Shown here: positions 51,383 to 60,631 of the stretch, piece after piece | Layout of the letters: each line of letters starts with the position of its first letter | Position numbering within the stretch: position 1 is the first letter of the stretch | Source: Nonomuraea soli | Lineage (GTDB): Bacteria > Actinomycetota > Actinomycetes > Streptosporangiales > Streptosporangiaceae | DNA: 64,000 nucleotides | Assembly (NCBI RefSeq): GCF_013761175.1 | Contig: NZ_JACDUR010000008.1 | Span: 1 to 64,000 of the forward strand | Reading direction: 5' to 3' | Translations under genes and position numbers: made by a program | The notes under the pieces: generated by a model | The model's input: the letters and a program-made list of their open reading frames with translations, nothing else | Told to the model about the DNA's origin: nothing | Database searches by the model: none

Positions 51383-52132
51383 GTGGATCTTGACGAGATC
51401 GCCACCCGCCTCTACGCCCTGCCGCCGGCCGAGTTCACCGCCGCGCGCGACGAGCGGGTGCGCGCGGCCAAACAGGCCGGTGACGCACCCCTGGCGAAGG
51501 AGATCGGCAAGCTGCGCAAGCCCACGGTGTCCGCCTGGGCGCTCAACCGGCTGGCCCACGAGCAGCCGGGCGAGCTCGACGAGCTGCTGGAGGTGGGGGA
51601 GCGGCTGCGCGAGGCCTGGCAGGCCCACGACGCCGACGCGCTGGCCGAGCTGACCCGGCGGCGCGCCCAGGCCACGGGAAGGTTGTCGCGGCTGATCCGC
51701 GAGCGGTCGGACCTGTCCGGTGCCGCGGCCGCGGAGGTGGACCAGACCCTGGACGCGGCGGTGGTCGACGCGGAGGCGGCCGAGCAGGTGCGCCGCGGCC
51801 ACCTGGTCAAGCCGCTCAGCTACAGCGGCTTCGCCCCGGCTCCGATCCCTCGTGAGCAGGTACGGCGAGCCAAGGACAAACCGAGCGAGGAGGAGACCCG
51901 CCAGGCCGAGGAGCGCAGGGCCAGGGAGCGGGAGGAGGCCGAGGCCGCCTACACCGAGTGGCGTGACACGCTCGCGCAGGCCGTGCAGGCTCATGAGGAG
52001 CGCGCCGACAAGGTCGCCAAGCTCGCCCAGAAGCTCGACAAGGCCAGGAAGAAGCTGGCCGAGGCCCAGCAGCGGCTGGACGTGGCCAGGAGGGAGGAGC
52101 GGCTCGCGCGCCAGCGGCTGGAGCGCATGTAG
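51383..52132 (+). CDS. Conserved coiled-coil protein of unknown function
   Basis: The 249-residue protein has an N-terminal conserved part (DEIATRLYALPPAEFTAARD, then IGKLRKPTVSAWALNRLA), typical of an actinobacterial family without known function. Residues 155-249 are a long charged coiled coil (EEETRQAEERRAREREEAEA, QKLDKARKKLAEAQQRLDVA). GTG at 51383 is six bases after a TATTCC hexamer, which suggests a leaderless message; a TTG at 51365 is the alternative. The N-terminal SAW motif resembles proteins that bind nucleic acid, but this is only a resemblance. Confidence 0.72.
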   Translation: MDLDEIATRLYALPPAEFTAARDERVRAAKQAGDAPLAKEIGKLRKPTVSAWALNRLAHEQPGELDELLEVGERLREAWQAHDADALAELTRRRAQATGRLSRLIRERSDLSGAAAAEVDQTLDAAVVDAEAAEQVRRGHLVKPLSYSGFAPAPIPREQVRRAKDKPSEEETRQAEERRAREREEAEAAYTEWRDTLAQAVQAHEERADKVAKLAQKLDKARKKLAEAQQRLDVARREERLARQRLERM

Positions 52133-52133
52133 A

Positions 52134-52156
52134 GTGTACGAAACGGTTTCGTACAC
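52134..52156 (+). promoter_or_regulatory. 23-bp palindromic TetR-type operator
   Basis: GTGTACGAAAC and GTTTCGTACAC form a perfect 11-1-11 palindrome. TAGAGT at 52130-52135 is a likely -10, so the operator covers the transcription start of the SDR-TetR operon and would block it when bound. AGGAG follows five bases before the ATG of the SDR gene. Confidence 0.88.
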
Positions 52157-52168
52157 CTAGGAGTCGGC

Positions 52169-52999
52169 ATGAGAACCGCCATCGTCACCGGCGCCAACAC
52201 CGGCATCGGCCTGCCCACCGCCCAGGCCCTGGCGGCTCAGGGCCTGCGCGTCGTCCTGGCCACCCGCTCGCGTGACAAGGGCCTGGCCGCCGCGGAGGCG
52301 ATCCGCTCGGCCGTACCCGGCGCCGACGTCGAGCAGCGCACCCTCGACCTGGCCGACCTCGCCTCCGTGCACTCGTTCGCGGAGGACGTCGGGACCGTCG
52401 ACGTCCTGGTCAACAACGCGGGCGTGGGCATGATCGCGCCACAGACGACCAGGGACGGCTTCGAGCTGCAGTTCGGCGTCAACCACCTCGGGCACTACGC
52501 GCTCACCGGACTGCTGCTGCCGGTGCTGCTGAAGAGCCAGGGGGCGCGGGTCGTCACCGTCGCCAGCGACGCGCACAAGTCGGGCCGGCTCGACTTCGAC
52601 GACCTGCCCCTGAACAAGGGCTACGCGAAGATGAGCTCCTACGGCCGCTCCAAGCTCTGCAACATGCTCTTCGCCGCCGAGCTGGACCGCAGGGCCAGGC
52701 GGGCCGGGCTCGACCTGGTGAGCGTGGCGACGCACCCGGGCGCCACCGCCACCGACATCTTCAAGATGGGCCGTCTGCAGTGGGTGGCGGGGCTGCTGCT
52801 GAAGTCGCCGGAGAAGGGCGCGCTCTCCTCGATCCACGCCGCGACCTCGCCGAGCGTGCGCGGAGGTGAGTACATCGGCCCGAAGCTGCAGCGGCTCACC
52901 CCGTCAGCCGCCGCCCGCTCCCAGGAGCTCGCCACGCGCCTGTGGGACGTGTCCGAGCAGCTGACGGGCGTACGATACGAGCAGATCGCCGAGCGCTAG
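52169..52999 (+). CDS. Short-chain dehydrogenase/reductase
   Basis: The 276-residue SDR has the cofactor motif TGANTGIGLPTA (residues 7-18), NNAG near 89, a catalytic Ser in VTVASDAHKSG and YGRSK (Tyr-x3-Lys) near 157. It resembles retinol-dehydrogenase/WW-domain oxidoreductase-like SDRs; R33 in ATRSRDK favours NADP. The substrate is unknown. AGGAG five bases before the ATG fixes the start. The TetR gene follows after 12 bases, and a perfect TetR operator lies directly upstream, so the pair is probably self-regulated and induced by the enzyme's substrate. Confidence 0.9.
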   Translation: MRTAIVTGANTGIGLPTAQALAAQGLRVVLATRSRDKGLAAAEAIRSAVPGADVEQRTLDLADLASVHSFAEDVGTVDVLVNNAGVGMIAPQTTRDGFELQFGVNHLGHYALTGLLLPVLLKSQGARVVTVASDAHKSGRLDFDDLPLNKGYAKMSSYGRSKLCNMLFAAELDRRARRAGLDLVSVATHPGATATDIFKMGRLQWVAGLLLKSPEKGALSSIHAATSPSVRGGEYIGPKLQRLTPSAAARSQELATRLWDVSEQLTGVRYEQIAER

Positions 53000-53011
53000 A
53001 AGGACGTGCAC

Positions 53012-53572
53012 GTGGCTCCACTCGATCCCGACAGGGAGCGGGCCATCATCGACGCCACCCTCGAGCTGCTGTCGGAGGTGGGCTACGACCGGATGACGGT
53101 CGACGGGATCGCCAAGCGGGCCAGGGCCAGCAAGGCCACGCTCTACCGCCGCTGGGCGGGCAAGCCCGAGCTGGTCGTCGACGTGATCTGCAGCCGGTTC
53201 CAGCTCGACGTACCCGTCGTCGAGCCGACCGGCTCCCTGCGCGACGATCTGCTCACGCTGGTGCGGGGCCTGTGCGACATGATCGAGCGTAAGCACGGGC
53301 TGATCATCGGGTTGTCGTCGACGATCGTGTCGAACCAGGAGCTGGCCCGCGCGCTGCGCTCGCACATGCCGGTCAAGGACATCGGCGGGGCGGCGGCGCT
53401 GCTGGAGCGCGCGGGGTACGGCCAGGCCGACCCGTCCAGGCTCTACACGGTGGCCGAGGCCCTGGTGTGGCATCGGATGATCTTCATCGGCCCGTCCTTC
53501 GACGACGCCTTCGTCGCCGACACCGTTGACGGCGTGCTCGTGCCGCTCGTCGAATCTCACAAGTCTGTGTGA
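53012..53572 (+). CDS. TetR-family repressor
   Basis: The 186-residue regulator has the TetR helix-turn-helix near residues 12-55: ATLELLSEVGYDRMTVDGIAKRARASKATLYRRWAGKPEL, read here only as two consecutive motifs (SEVGYDRMTVDGIA and SKATLYRRW). The C-terminal ligand domain is about 125 residues. GTG at 53012 was preferred over GTG at 53006 because AGAAGGA stands seven bases before it. The palindrome at 52134 is its probable operator, giving control of itself and the SDR. Confidence 0.9.
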   Translation: MAPLDPDRERAIIDATLELLSEVGYDRMTVDGIAKRARASKATLYRRWAGKPELVVDVICSRFQLDVPVVEPTGSLRDDLLTLVRGLCDMIERKHGLIIGLSSTIVSNQELARALRSHMPVKDIGGAAALLERAGYGQADPSRLYTVAEALVWHRMIFIGPSFDDAFVADTVDGVLVPLVESHKSV

Positions 53573-53576
53573 GATT
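53553..53576 (+). terminator. Hairpin over the tetR stop codon
   Basis: AATCTCACA (53553-53561) pairs with TGTGAGATT (53568-53576) around AGTCTG and is followed by TTC. It spans the stop codon. A second, weaker hairpin (CCCAA-TTGGG) follows at 53581-53597. Either may end the SDR-tetR transcript. Confidence 0.6.
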
Positions 53577-53597
53577 TCGCCCCAAAGTCTTCTTGGG

Positions 53598-53611
53598 CAC
53601 GAAATTTCGTG
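53598..53611 (+). promoter_or_regulatory. 14-bp palindrome upstream of adenosine deaminase gene
   Basis: CACGAAATTTCGTG is a perfect palindrome ending 15 bases before the ATG. Its place at the expected -10/+1 region suggests a repressor site. The regulator is not evident. Confidence 0.45.
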
Positions 53612-53626
53612 ACAAGGTCGGGCGAC

Positions 53627-54652
53627 ATGACCACCCTTGACGCCTTCATCGACGCGCTCCCCAAGGTGGAGCTGCACGTGCACCTGGTCGGCTCCGCCTC
53701 GGTCGAGACCGTCCTGGAACTGGCCGGGCGCCACCCCGACCGCGGCGTGCCGACCGGCGAGCGGGAGCTGCGCGCCTTCTACACCTTCACCGACTTCCCG
53801 CACTTCGCCCGCGTCTACTCCAAGGTCAACTCCCTGGTGCGCGAGCCAGAGGATGTCCACACCCTGGTGACCGGCCTGGCCAGGGACCTGGCGGCGCAGA
53901 ACGGCCGCTACGCCGAACTCCAGGTCACCCCGTACGCGCACTGGCTCATGGGGCTGCCCATGCGCGCGGTGACCGAGGCGCTCGACCTGGCAGCCGACCG
54001 CTCCTTCGAGGAGTACGGCGTGCGCATGGCCTACATCTTCGACATCCCCGGGGAGTACGGCGAGGAGGCGGCGGCCATCACTCTCAAGCATGCCTTCGAA
54101 GAACCTCCCAAGGCTTTGACAGGTTTCGGGCTGGCGGGCATCGAGCAGAGCCGCCCGCCGTACCGCCAGGTCTTCCGCGACGCGTTCGCGGCGGCCCGCG
54201 CGGCGGGTCTGCACAGCGTGCCGCACGGCGGCGAGATGACAGGACCCGAGACCATCTGGGAGGTCATCGAGGGCCTGCACGCCGAGCGCGTCGGCCACGG
54301 CATCTCCTGCCTGGGCGACGAACGGCTCGTCGCGCACCTGCGCGAGACGCGGCTGCCGCTGGACGTGTGCCCGACCTCCAACGTCCGCACCGGCCAGGTC
54401 GCCGCCATCGCCGAGCACCCGCTGCCCCGGATGCTGGAGGAGGGCCTGTTCGTCACCATCAACAGCGACGACCCGCCCATGTTCGCCACCACCCTGACCG
54501 AGGAGTACCGGGTCGCCGCCCGCGTGGCGGGGCTGGACGAGGCGGGCCTGGCCCGGCTGGCCGCCAACGCGGTGTCCGCCTCGTTCCTGGCCGAGGCGGA
54601 CAAGCGGGCACTCGAGGCGGAGATCGATGCCCTCATCCCGTCGCCCGCCTGA
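53627..54652 (+). CDS. Adenosine deaminase family protein
   Basis: The 341-residue TIM-barrel enzyme has the metal and catalytic motifs of the family: KVELHVHLVGS (HxH), VPHGGEMTGPETI near residue 205, RVGHGISCL near 225 and the final NSDDPPMF near 283. It may deaminate adenosine or another aminopurine; members of this branch also act on 6-aminodeoxyfutalosine. The ATG at 53627 is chosen from the conserved start; GTG at 53609 is possible. It stops three bases before the end of the convergent membrane-protein gene. Confidence 0.9.
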   Translation: MTTLDAFIDALPKVELHVHLVGSASVETVLELAGRHPDRGVPTGERELRAFYTFTDFPHFARVYSKVNSLVREPEDVHTLVTGLARDLAAQNGRYAELQVTPYAHWLMGLPMRAVTEALDLAADRSFEEYGVRMAYIFDIPGEYGEEAAAITLKHAFEEPPKALTGFGLAGIEQSRPPYRQVFRDAFAAARAAGLHSVPHGGEMTGPETIWEVIEGLHAERVGHGISCLGDERLVAHLRETRLPLDVCPTSNVRTGQVAAIAEHPLPRMLEEGLFVTINSDDPPMFATTLTEEYRVAARVAGLDEAGLARLAANAVSASFLAEADKRALEAEIDALIPSPA

Positions 54653-54655
54653 GAC

Positions 54656-55195
54656 TCACTCCGCCGCCGGCGGGCGCTGCAGCACGTGCCGGACGACCGC
54701 CGCGACGGTGACCGCCCCCAGCGCGCCCAGCGGCAGCATGACGAGCGTCGGCACGCTGCCCAGCAGCGGGGGAACCGTCACCACCACCAGGTAGACCAGG
54801 GTCGTGACCACCAGGACCAGGCCGGTCCGCAGCGCCCAGGGACCGATCAGCCGCGCCGGGATGTCGCTGGCCAGCGGCACCTGGGCGGCCAGCGCCGCCG
54901 AGGTGTGCTGCACGTACAGGGCGCAGCCCACCAGCAGGGCGCCGAGCGGGTCGATCGGCGCGTCGTAGACCAGCCCGCCGACGATCCAGATCGTCACGGT
55001 CGCGGCGATCATGCCGCTGACCGCGGGGGAGCGCGGCCACACGGCCGCGAAGATCGCCAGCGCGACCGACAGCGGCGGCCACAGCGGCCCGTCGGCGAAC
55101 TGCGGCGGGAAGGACAGGTTCAGCGCCAGGCATCCGCTGGCCGCCAGCACCAGCCGCACACCCAAACTCACCCACGTAAACCGTGACCATTTCAC
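54656..55195 (-). CDS. Membrane protein at the end of the MoxR-DUF58 operon
   Basis: The 179-residue protein has about five membrane helices (RLVLAASGCLALNLSF, LWPPLSVALAIFAAVWP, GMIAATVTIWIVGGLVY, LGALLVGCALYVQHT, TGLVLVVTTLVYLVVVTV). Its GTG overlaps the DUF58 stop by four bases (GTGA), so it is a fixed part of the operon. No family motif is recognised; small membrane proteins often accompany MoxR-DUF58 pairs. Confidence 0.75.
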   Translation of the reverse strand: MKWSRFTWVSLGVRLVLAASGCLALNLSFPPQFADGPLWPPLSVALAIFAAVWPRSPAVSGMIAATVTIWIVGGLVYDAPIDPLGALLVGCALYVQHTSAALAAQVPLASDIPARLIGPWALRTGLVLVVTTLVYLVVVTVPPLLGSVPTLVMLPLGALGAVTVAAVVRHVLQRPPAAE

Positions 55196-56444
55196 CGGCT
55201 CATCTCCATCCGGGCCACGTCGCGCAGGACCAGGTCGAGGCTGCCCGAGCCCTGCCAGGGCTCCACCGGCACGCCGGCGTCCAGCAGGGAGGCGATGAAG
55301 TTGTCGCGCTCCAGCCACCACAGCCGCTCGGGCAGGCTGTCGCCATGCCGCTCGTGGAGCGTGTCGACGGCCACCACGGACCGGCGGCTCATGGCCAGGC
55401 GCGCCAGCCCCGTGACGCTGCGCCGGTCCAGCAGCGGCGTGAGCATGAAGACCACCCCGCGCCCCGGCGTCAGCGCGGCGCTGAGCATGCGTTCGCCCGA
55501 CTCGTCGCTGGCTCCGCCGTTCGCGCGCACGGACGCCAGCCACTCCAGCGCCGCCAGGTGATGGCGCCGTCCCGTCCCCGGCCGCAGCCGGCGCCGCAGC
55601 GAGCCGAACTCGACGATCGTCACCCGGTCGCCCTTGCCCGTGTGGTGCGCGGCGATGGCAGCCGCGGCCCGTACGGCGGTGCCGAGCGGCGGCTCGTGCA
55701 GCACGTCGATGATGATCGTCACCTCGGCGTCGCGCTCTGACAACGTCGCGTTGACGTGGGTCTCGCCGGTGCGCACGGTCGTGCGCCAGTCGATGCGGCG
55801 CAACCGGTCGCCGACCTGGAAGCGCCGCACGCCCGCCAGTTCGCCGCCCTCGCCGGGACGGCGCGAGCGGTGCACACCCGACAGGCCGTTGGCGTTGGGC
55901 AGCTGGGTACGCGACTCGAAGCTGTCGGGATGCGGCAGCGACGCCACGCGCGCCACGGGGATGCGGAACTCGCGCTGCTCCAGCAGGCCGTCGCAGGCGA
56001 AGGCCGTCACGTGCACGGGTCCGACCTCGAGCATGCCCCAGGTCTTGGTGGTGTAGCCCCAGGTGACCTTGGTGAGGCGGCCGGGCCGTACCACCACCGT
56101 GCGGTGGCGCGAGCCGTACGCGGGCTCCAGGAACGGCGCGGTGCGCGGCGTCAGCAGGCAGTGGACCGGCACCTGGCTGTGCCCGGCGACGGTCACCTGC
56201 GCGTCGACGACCTCGCCTTCCAGGACCGAGGGGCCGGCCAGGGTCAGCGTGCCTGTCGGGTCGCCCTCCGGCCGCCGCAGCAGCGAGGCGACCGCGCCGA
56301 TCACGAACGGCACCGCCAGCAGCAGGATGTCGGCGCGGCCCAGGACGAGCGCGGCGATCGGCAGCACGCCGCCGATCACGCTCGCCCGGCGCAGCGCGGG
56401 GGTCGGGGTCCAGCCGCCCGCCCGCGTGGGAGTGGGCCCGGAGC

Positions 56445-56448
<4 letters not shown>
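55192..56448 (-). CDS. DUF58 domain protein
   Basis: The 418-residue protein has two membrane segments near residues 20-55 (SVIGGVLPIAALVLG, ILLLAVPFVIGAVASLL), then a beta-rich region and the DUF58 signature (GELAGVRRFQVGDRLRRIDW) near 225, followed by a von-Willebrand-like fold with EVTIIIDVLHEPP as a metal-site remnant. DUF58 proteins work with MoxR ATPases as chaperone-like or assembly modules. The ATG overlaps the MoxR stop by four bases. Confidence 0.9.
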
Positions 56449-57419
<971 letters not shown>

Positions 57420-57896
57420 CTATATCTCCTCAATACGAGTAATCATCCTGGCCAGCTCGGCCTCGCTCGGCACGGTGGTCACGGGGGTGGTCAGCAGGGT
57501 GTGCAGTTCCTCGCCGAGCAGGTCGCGCGCCTGCTCCAGGCGCAGGCCGCGGCGATGCTCGAGCCGGTCGGCCGTGATCTCGCGCAGCCGCTGCCGCACG
57601 ATGAGGTCGAACCGCTCGGGGTCCTTGCGTGCCGCGCGCAGCCGCTGCTCCCACAGGCCCACGCCGTCGGCGACGGCCGGGCTGTGCACGGGGGTCTGCG
57701 ACGAGCGCGGGCGGAAGGCCGGCTCCTTGGGTCGCGGCAACGTGTGGACCAGCGCGTAGACCGTGGTCCCCGCCAGCACCAGCAGCGCCATGCGCCAGCT
57801 CTCGAACGCGTAGCCGAGCTCCTCGCCCAGCGGCGGTGCGACGAACCAGGCGGCCACCGTGGACGCGCCGATGATCAGCAGCCATTTCCTCGTCAT
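57420..57896 (-). CDS. Small membrane-anchored protein of the MoxR operon
   Basis: The 158-residue protein has two membrane helices (WLLIIGASTVAAWFVA and MALLVLAGTTVYALVHTL) and a soluble C-terminal helix bundle (ERFDLIVRQRLREITADRLE, LRLEQARDLLGEELHTLL). No family was recognised. Four-base ATGA overlap with the DUF4129 gene before it and direct contact with moxR behind it place it firmly in the operon. Confidence 0.78.
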   Translation of the reverse strand: MTRKWLLIIGASTVAAWFVAPPLGEELGYAFESWRMALLVLAGTTVYALVHTLPRPKEPAFRPRSSQTPVHSPAVADGVGLWEQRLRAARKDPERFDLIVRQRLREITADRLEHRRGLRLEQARDLLGEELHTLLTTPVTTVPSEAELARMITRIEEI

Positions 57897-58585
57897 ACCG
57901 GCTCCACCACGGGTGTCGCGGAGATCAGGGTCTCCAGCGCCTGCCTGGCGTCGGCCCGCTGCTCCTCGTTGACCTCGTGCGGGGCGTAACGCGCCAGGTG
58001 GTAGACCTGCTTGAGCCGCCGCAACGCCTCCTCGTCGAGGTCTTCGAGCAGCCTGTCGACCAGTTCCTCCGGAGTGTCGGCCGCCATCGGCGGCCGTCCC
58101 GCCTCCGTGGCCGCCCGCTCCAGCCGCAGCCAGCAGGCGATGACCGCCCTGCGCGGATCGTCGCCCTCGTCCAGTTCCTCCAGGCTTGCCCGCACCGCCG
58201 CCTGCACCGGTTCCGGCTCCGACTCGAACTCCACGCCCGGCCCGCGCGATGCGGACGGCTGGGGCGGGTCGATCTTCCTGAGCAGGTGCTTGATGAGGTG
58301 GTACAGGATGACCAGGATGGTGATCGCCAGGAGCGACACCAGGGCGAAGCCCGCGATGGTCACCCAGAGATTGGTGTCGAACGAGCTGTCGCGATAGCCG
58401 AAGACGCCGTCCGCCTCGGCCTTCTCGTCCTGGTTCATGACCTTCTCGACCTGGCCGGCCCAGCTGAAGTCGCCGATGCTGGAGTTGAAGTCGCCCTTGA
58501 AGTCGCCGATCGTGCCCGCTGTCAGCCCCACGGCCGTCAGTCCCGCCACGATCAGGGCAAGCGGCAACCATCTCCCTCTGCCCAC
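57893..58585 (-). CDS. DUF4129 membrane protein, copy 1
   Basis: The 230-residue protein has an N-terminal helix (PLALIVAGLTAVGLTAG), a short external region (DFKGDFNSSIGDFSW), a second helix near 100 (IAGFALVSLLAITILVILY) and a cytosolic C-terminal domain with the DUF4129 pattern (DDPRRAVIACWLRLERAATE, DTPEELVDRLL, LARYAPHEVNEEQRADARQAL). GTG at 58585 was chosen because GGGGAGG lies five to six bases upstream and the paralogues start at the same helix. It heads the moxR-DUF58 operon behind its own promoter element. Confidence 0.85.
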   Translation of the reverse strand: MGRGRWLPLALIVAGLTAVGLTAGTIGDFKGDFNSSIGDFSWAGQVEKVMNQDEKAEADGVFGYRDSSFDTNLWVTIAGFALVSLLAITILVILYHLIKHLLRKIDPPQPSASRGPGVEFESEPEPVQAAVRASLEELDEGDDPRRAVIACWLRLERAATEAGRPPMAADTPEELVDRLLEDLDEEALRRLKQVYHLARYAPHEVNEEQRADARQALETLISATPVVEPV

Positions 58586-58609
58586 AAGATCCTCCCCTAC
58601 GGTGGAGGA

Positions 58610-58640
58610 TACTCTGTCAGGCGAAGTGATGATATGTCTA
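58610..58640 (-). promoter_or_regulatory. Promoter element copy A (before DUF4129 copy 1)
   Basis: On the minus strand the sequence TAGACA-N7-ACTTCGCCTGACAGAGTA starts at the TAG stop codon of the upstream DUF4129 gene. Eighteen bases are identical to copy B at 59999-60016. AGAGTA/GAGTAT would be the -10 and TAGACA or GACATA the -35. Confidence 0.65.
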
Positions 58641-59324
58641 CTCATGGCTGGTTTCGACAAGGTTTCGTGATGCGTGGAGCTGCTGGAGCGCCCGCCTGGC
58701 CGCGCTCCGCAACTCCTCGCTCACCTCGTGCGGGGCGTAGCGCGCCAGATGATAGGCGCCCATGAGCCGCCGCAGCGCGTCCTCGTCGTGGTCGGCCAGC
58801 AGCCTGGCCACGAGCTCCTCCGGGGTATCGCCCACGAGCCGGGGCGCTCCCGCCTCGGCGGCCTCGTGCTCCAGCCGCAGCCAGCAGGCGATGACCGCCT
58901 TGCGCGGATCGTCACCCGCGTCGAGCTCCTGCAACCCGGCCCGTACGGCGGCGCGCACCAGCTCGGGGTGCAGTTCCTCCTCCTCGACCGCCGGTCCGCG
59001 GTGCGCGCTGGGCTGGTAGGGCCGGCGCCGGCTGAGCAGATACTTGATGACCTCGTAGATGATCACGATGATCGTCACACCCGGCAGGGCGACGAGCAGC
59101 CAGCCGAAGAGGCTGAACCAGAGATCGGTGTTGAACGAGTTGTCACGGAAGACGTAGTGGTCGCCGTCCCCGCCGCCGGGCTTCTTGGCGGGCGCGGGAG
59201 GTCCCAGGGCGGAGAAGTCGCCGACCCCGCTGTCGAACTCGCCGTGTATCCCGCTGATCGTCATCGACGCCAGCCCCACGATCAGGAGCGCCCCCAGGGC
59301 CAGTCCGACCGGCCACCATCTCAT
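58638..59324 (-). CDS. DUF4129 membrane protein, copy 2
   Basis: The 228-residue paralogue shares the architecture of the other two: N-terminal helix (GLALGALLIVGLASM), GDFSALGPP external region with a Pro/Lys insert, a second helix (GWLLVALPGVTIIVIIYEVI) and the conserved cytosolic domain (DDPRKAVIACWLRLEHEAAE, LARYAPHEVSEELRSAARRAL). The ATG overlaps the stop of copy 3 by four bases (ATGA). Its soluble domain is nearly identical to that of copy 3, suggesting a recent duplication. Confidence 0.85.
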   Translation of the reverse strand: MRWWPVGLALGALLIVGLASMTISGIHGEFDSGVGDFSALGPPAPAKKPGGGDGDHYVFRDNSFNTDLWFSLFGWLLVALPGVTIIVIIYEVIKYLLSRRRPYQPSAHRGPAVEEEELHPELVRAAVRAGLQELDAGDDPRKAVIACWLRLEHEAAEAGAPRLVGDTPEELVARLLADHDEDALRRLMGAYHLARYAPHEVSEELRSAARRALQQLHASRNLVETSHE

Positions 59325-59992
59325 GTCGCGTGTGCCTCCACCCGTGCGAGTGCGTGCCTGGCTGTGCTGCGAAGTTCCTCGCTCACCTCGTGCGGGGCGT
59401 AGCGCGCCAGATGGTAGGCCCCCGTGAGCTGCCGCAGCGCGTCCTCGTCGTGGTCGGCCAGCAGTCTGGCCATGAGCTCTTCCGGAGTGTCGCCCACCAG
59501 CCGGGGCACTCCCGCCTCGGCGGCCTCGTGCTCCAGCCGCAACCAGCAGGCGATGACCGCCTTGCGCGGATCGTCACCCGCGTCGAGCTCCTGCAACGCG
59601 GCCCGTACGGCGGCGCGCACCGTTTCCTGGTGCAGCTCCACCTCCTCGACCGGCGGCCCGCGACCGGCGTTCCGCATGGGCGGATCGCGCTGCCGGATCA
59701 GGTTCCTGATGATGGCGTAGAGGATCGCCAGGATCGTGGCCACCAGCAACGCGACGAACGTCCCGCCCGCCAGGCTGTACCAGAGGTTGCTGTTGACGTC
59801 GCGCTCGCGGTAGACGAAGACGTGCTCCGACTCCGCCGCCTCCTGCATGGTCTTGGGGAAGCGCGGCGACCCGAACCAGCCGAAGTCGCCGACGCCGCTG
59901 TCGAACTCGCCCTTGAAGTCTCCTGCCGTCCCCGCTGACAGTCCGACCGCGAGCAGGGCGCCCACGATGATCACCGCCGGCCACCACTTCAC
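59321..59992 (-). CDS. DUF4129 membrane protein, copy 3
   Basis: The 223-residue first gene of the array starts KWWPAVIIVGALLAVGLSAG (helix 1), continues GDFKGEFDSGVGDFGWF and FVALLVATILAILYAII (helix 2), and ends with the DUF4129 cytosolic domain (DDPRKAVIACWLRLEHEAAE). GTG at 59992 lies six bases after the GAGTAT of promoter copy B, so the message may be leaderless. Copies 3 and 2 form a pair; copy 1 is under copy A. Confidence 0.85.
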   Translation of the reverse strand: MKWWPAVIIVGALLAVGLSAGTAGDFKGEFDSGVGDFGWFGSPRFPKTMQEAAESEHVFVYRERDVNSNLWYSLAGGTFVALLVATILAILYAIIRNLIRQRDPPMRNAGRGPPVEEVELHQETVRAAVRAALQELDAGDDPRKAVIACWLRLEHEAAEAGVPRLVGDTPEELMARLLADHDEDALRQLTGAYHLARYAPHEVSEELRSTARHALARVEAHAT

Positions 59993-59998
59993 GCCTCA

Positions 59999-60028
59999 TA
60001 CTCTGTCAGGCGAAGTAAAGCTTGTCTA
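59999..60028 (-). promoter_or_regulatory. Promoter element copy B (before DUF4129 copy 3)
   Basis: The minus-strand sequence TAGACA-N6-ACTTCGCCTGACAGAGTA repeats copy A with a one-base shorter spacer. Its TAG is the stop codon of the SLATT gene. GAGTAT would be the -10 and is five bases before the GTG of DUF4129 copy 3. Confidence 0.65.
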
Positions 60029-60598
60029 CCGCTCACCCGGCTGGTGCGCCGACGGCAGCTGCGCCAGCCCCGACTGGAACTCCGACACCCACTCCGAGGT
60101 CTCGTCGCTCATGATCGTCGAGATGTCCGTCACGAACGTGCGCAACGCCGCCAGATACTCCCGCACCGGCGGCGTCATCTGCTGGGCGTTCAGCGCCGTC
60201 CAGTCCAGCTGGAAGTCACGAAGGCGCCGCTGGATGCGCTGGGCGGTCACCATGTCGCGCATCCAGCGCGACGACAACCCCAGCAGATGGTCGAAGGCCA
60301 CGCACACGCCCGCCCCGGCCAGCAGCACGTAACCCCAGCCCAGGCTGCCGGAGCCGGACGCCGCGGCGGCCAGCGGCTGCAACCCGCCCGCCGCCGCCAG
60401 CACGATCGCCAGCCCTCTGAGCGCCTTGGAGGTACGGCGCTGCCGCACCCGGTCCTCCAGGTACCAGCCGCACACCTCCATCGCCCACGCCTCGGCGTCG
60501 GTGTAGAGGCGGTTGAGCACCTCCTGGGGTTTCTTCCACTCCTCCTGGCTGATCAGCGGGAAGGGCTTGGGGCGCAGGTCGGGGGTCTTGCGCAACAC
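60026..60598 (-). CDS. SLATT-type two-helix membrane protein
   Basis: The 190-residue protein has a central pair of membrane helices (LRGLAIVLAAAGGLQPLAAAA and GWGYVLLAGAGVCVAFDHLLG) between conserved helical flanks (WKKPQEVLNRLYTDAEAWAM, and RWMRDMVTAQRIQRRLRDFQLDW). This matches the SLATT family, described as membrane-disrupting effectors that accompany SMODS, SLOG and other signalling genes in conflict systems. No nucleotide-sensor gene is near. GGAG five bases before the GTG at 60598 fixes the start. A role in membrane stress or programmed death is inference. Confidence 0.75.
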   Translation of the reverse strand: MLRKTPDLRPKPFPLISQEEWKKPQEVLNRLYTDAEAWAMEVCGWYLEDRVRQRRTSKALRGLAIVLAAAGGLQPLAAAASGSGSLGWGYVLLAGAGVCVAFDHLLGLSSRWMRDMVTAQRIQRRLRDFQLDWTALNAQQMTPPVREYLAALRTFVTDISTIMSDETSEWVSEFQSGLAQLPSAHQPGER

Positions 60599-60631
60599 GA
60601 AGGCTCCATGAGGTGGGGCGAATCTCAGGGT

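Noticed and set aside
58586..58660. Longer N-terminus for DUF4129 copy 1 (ATG at 58660)
   Set aside because: It would place the promoter element inside the coding region and adds residues absent from the two paralogues; GTG at 58585 has a strong ribosome site.
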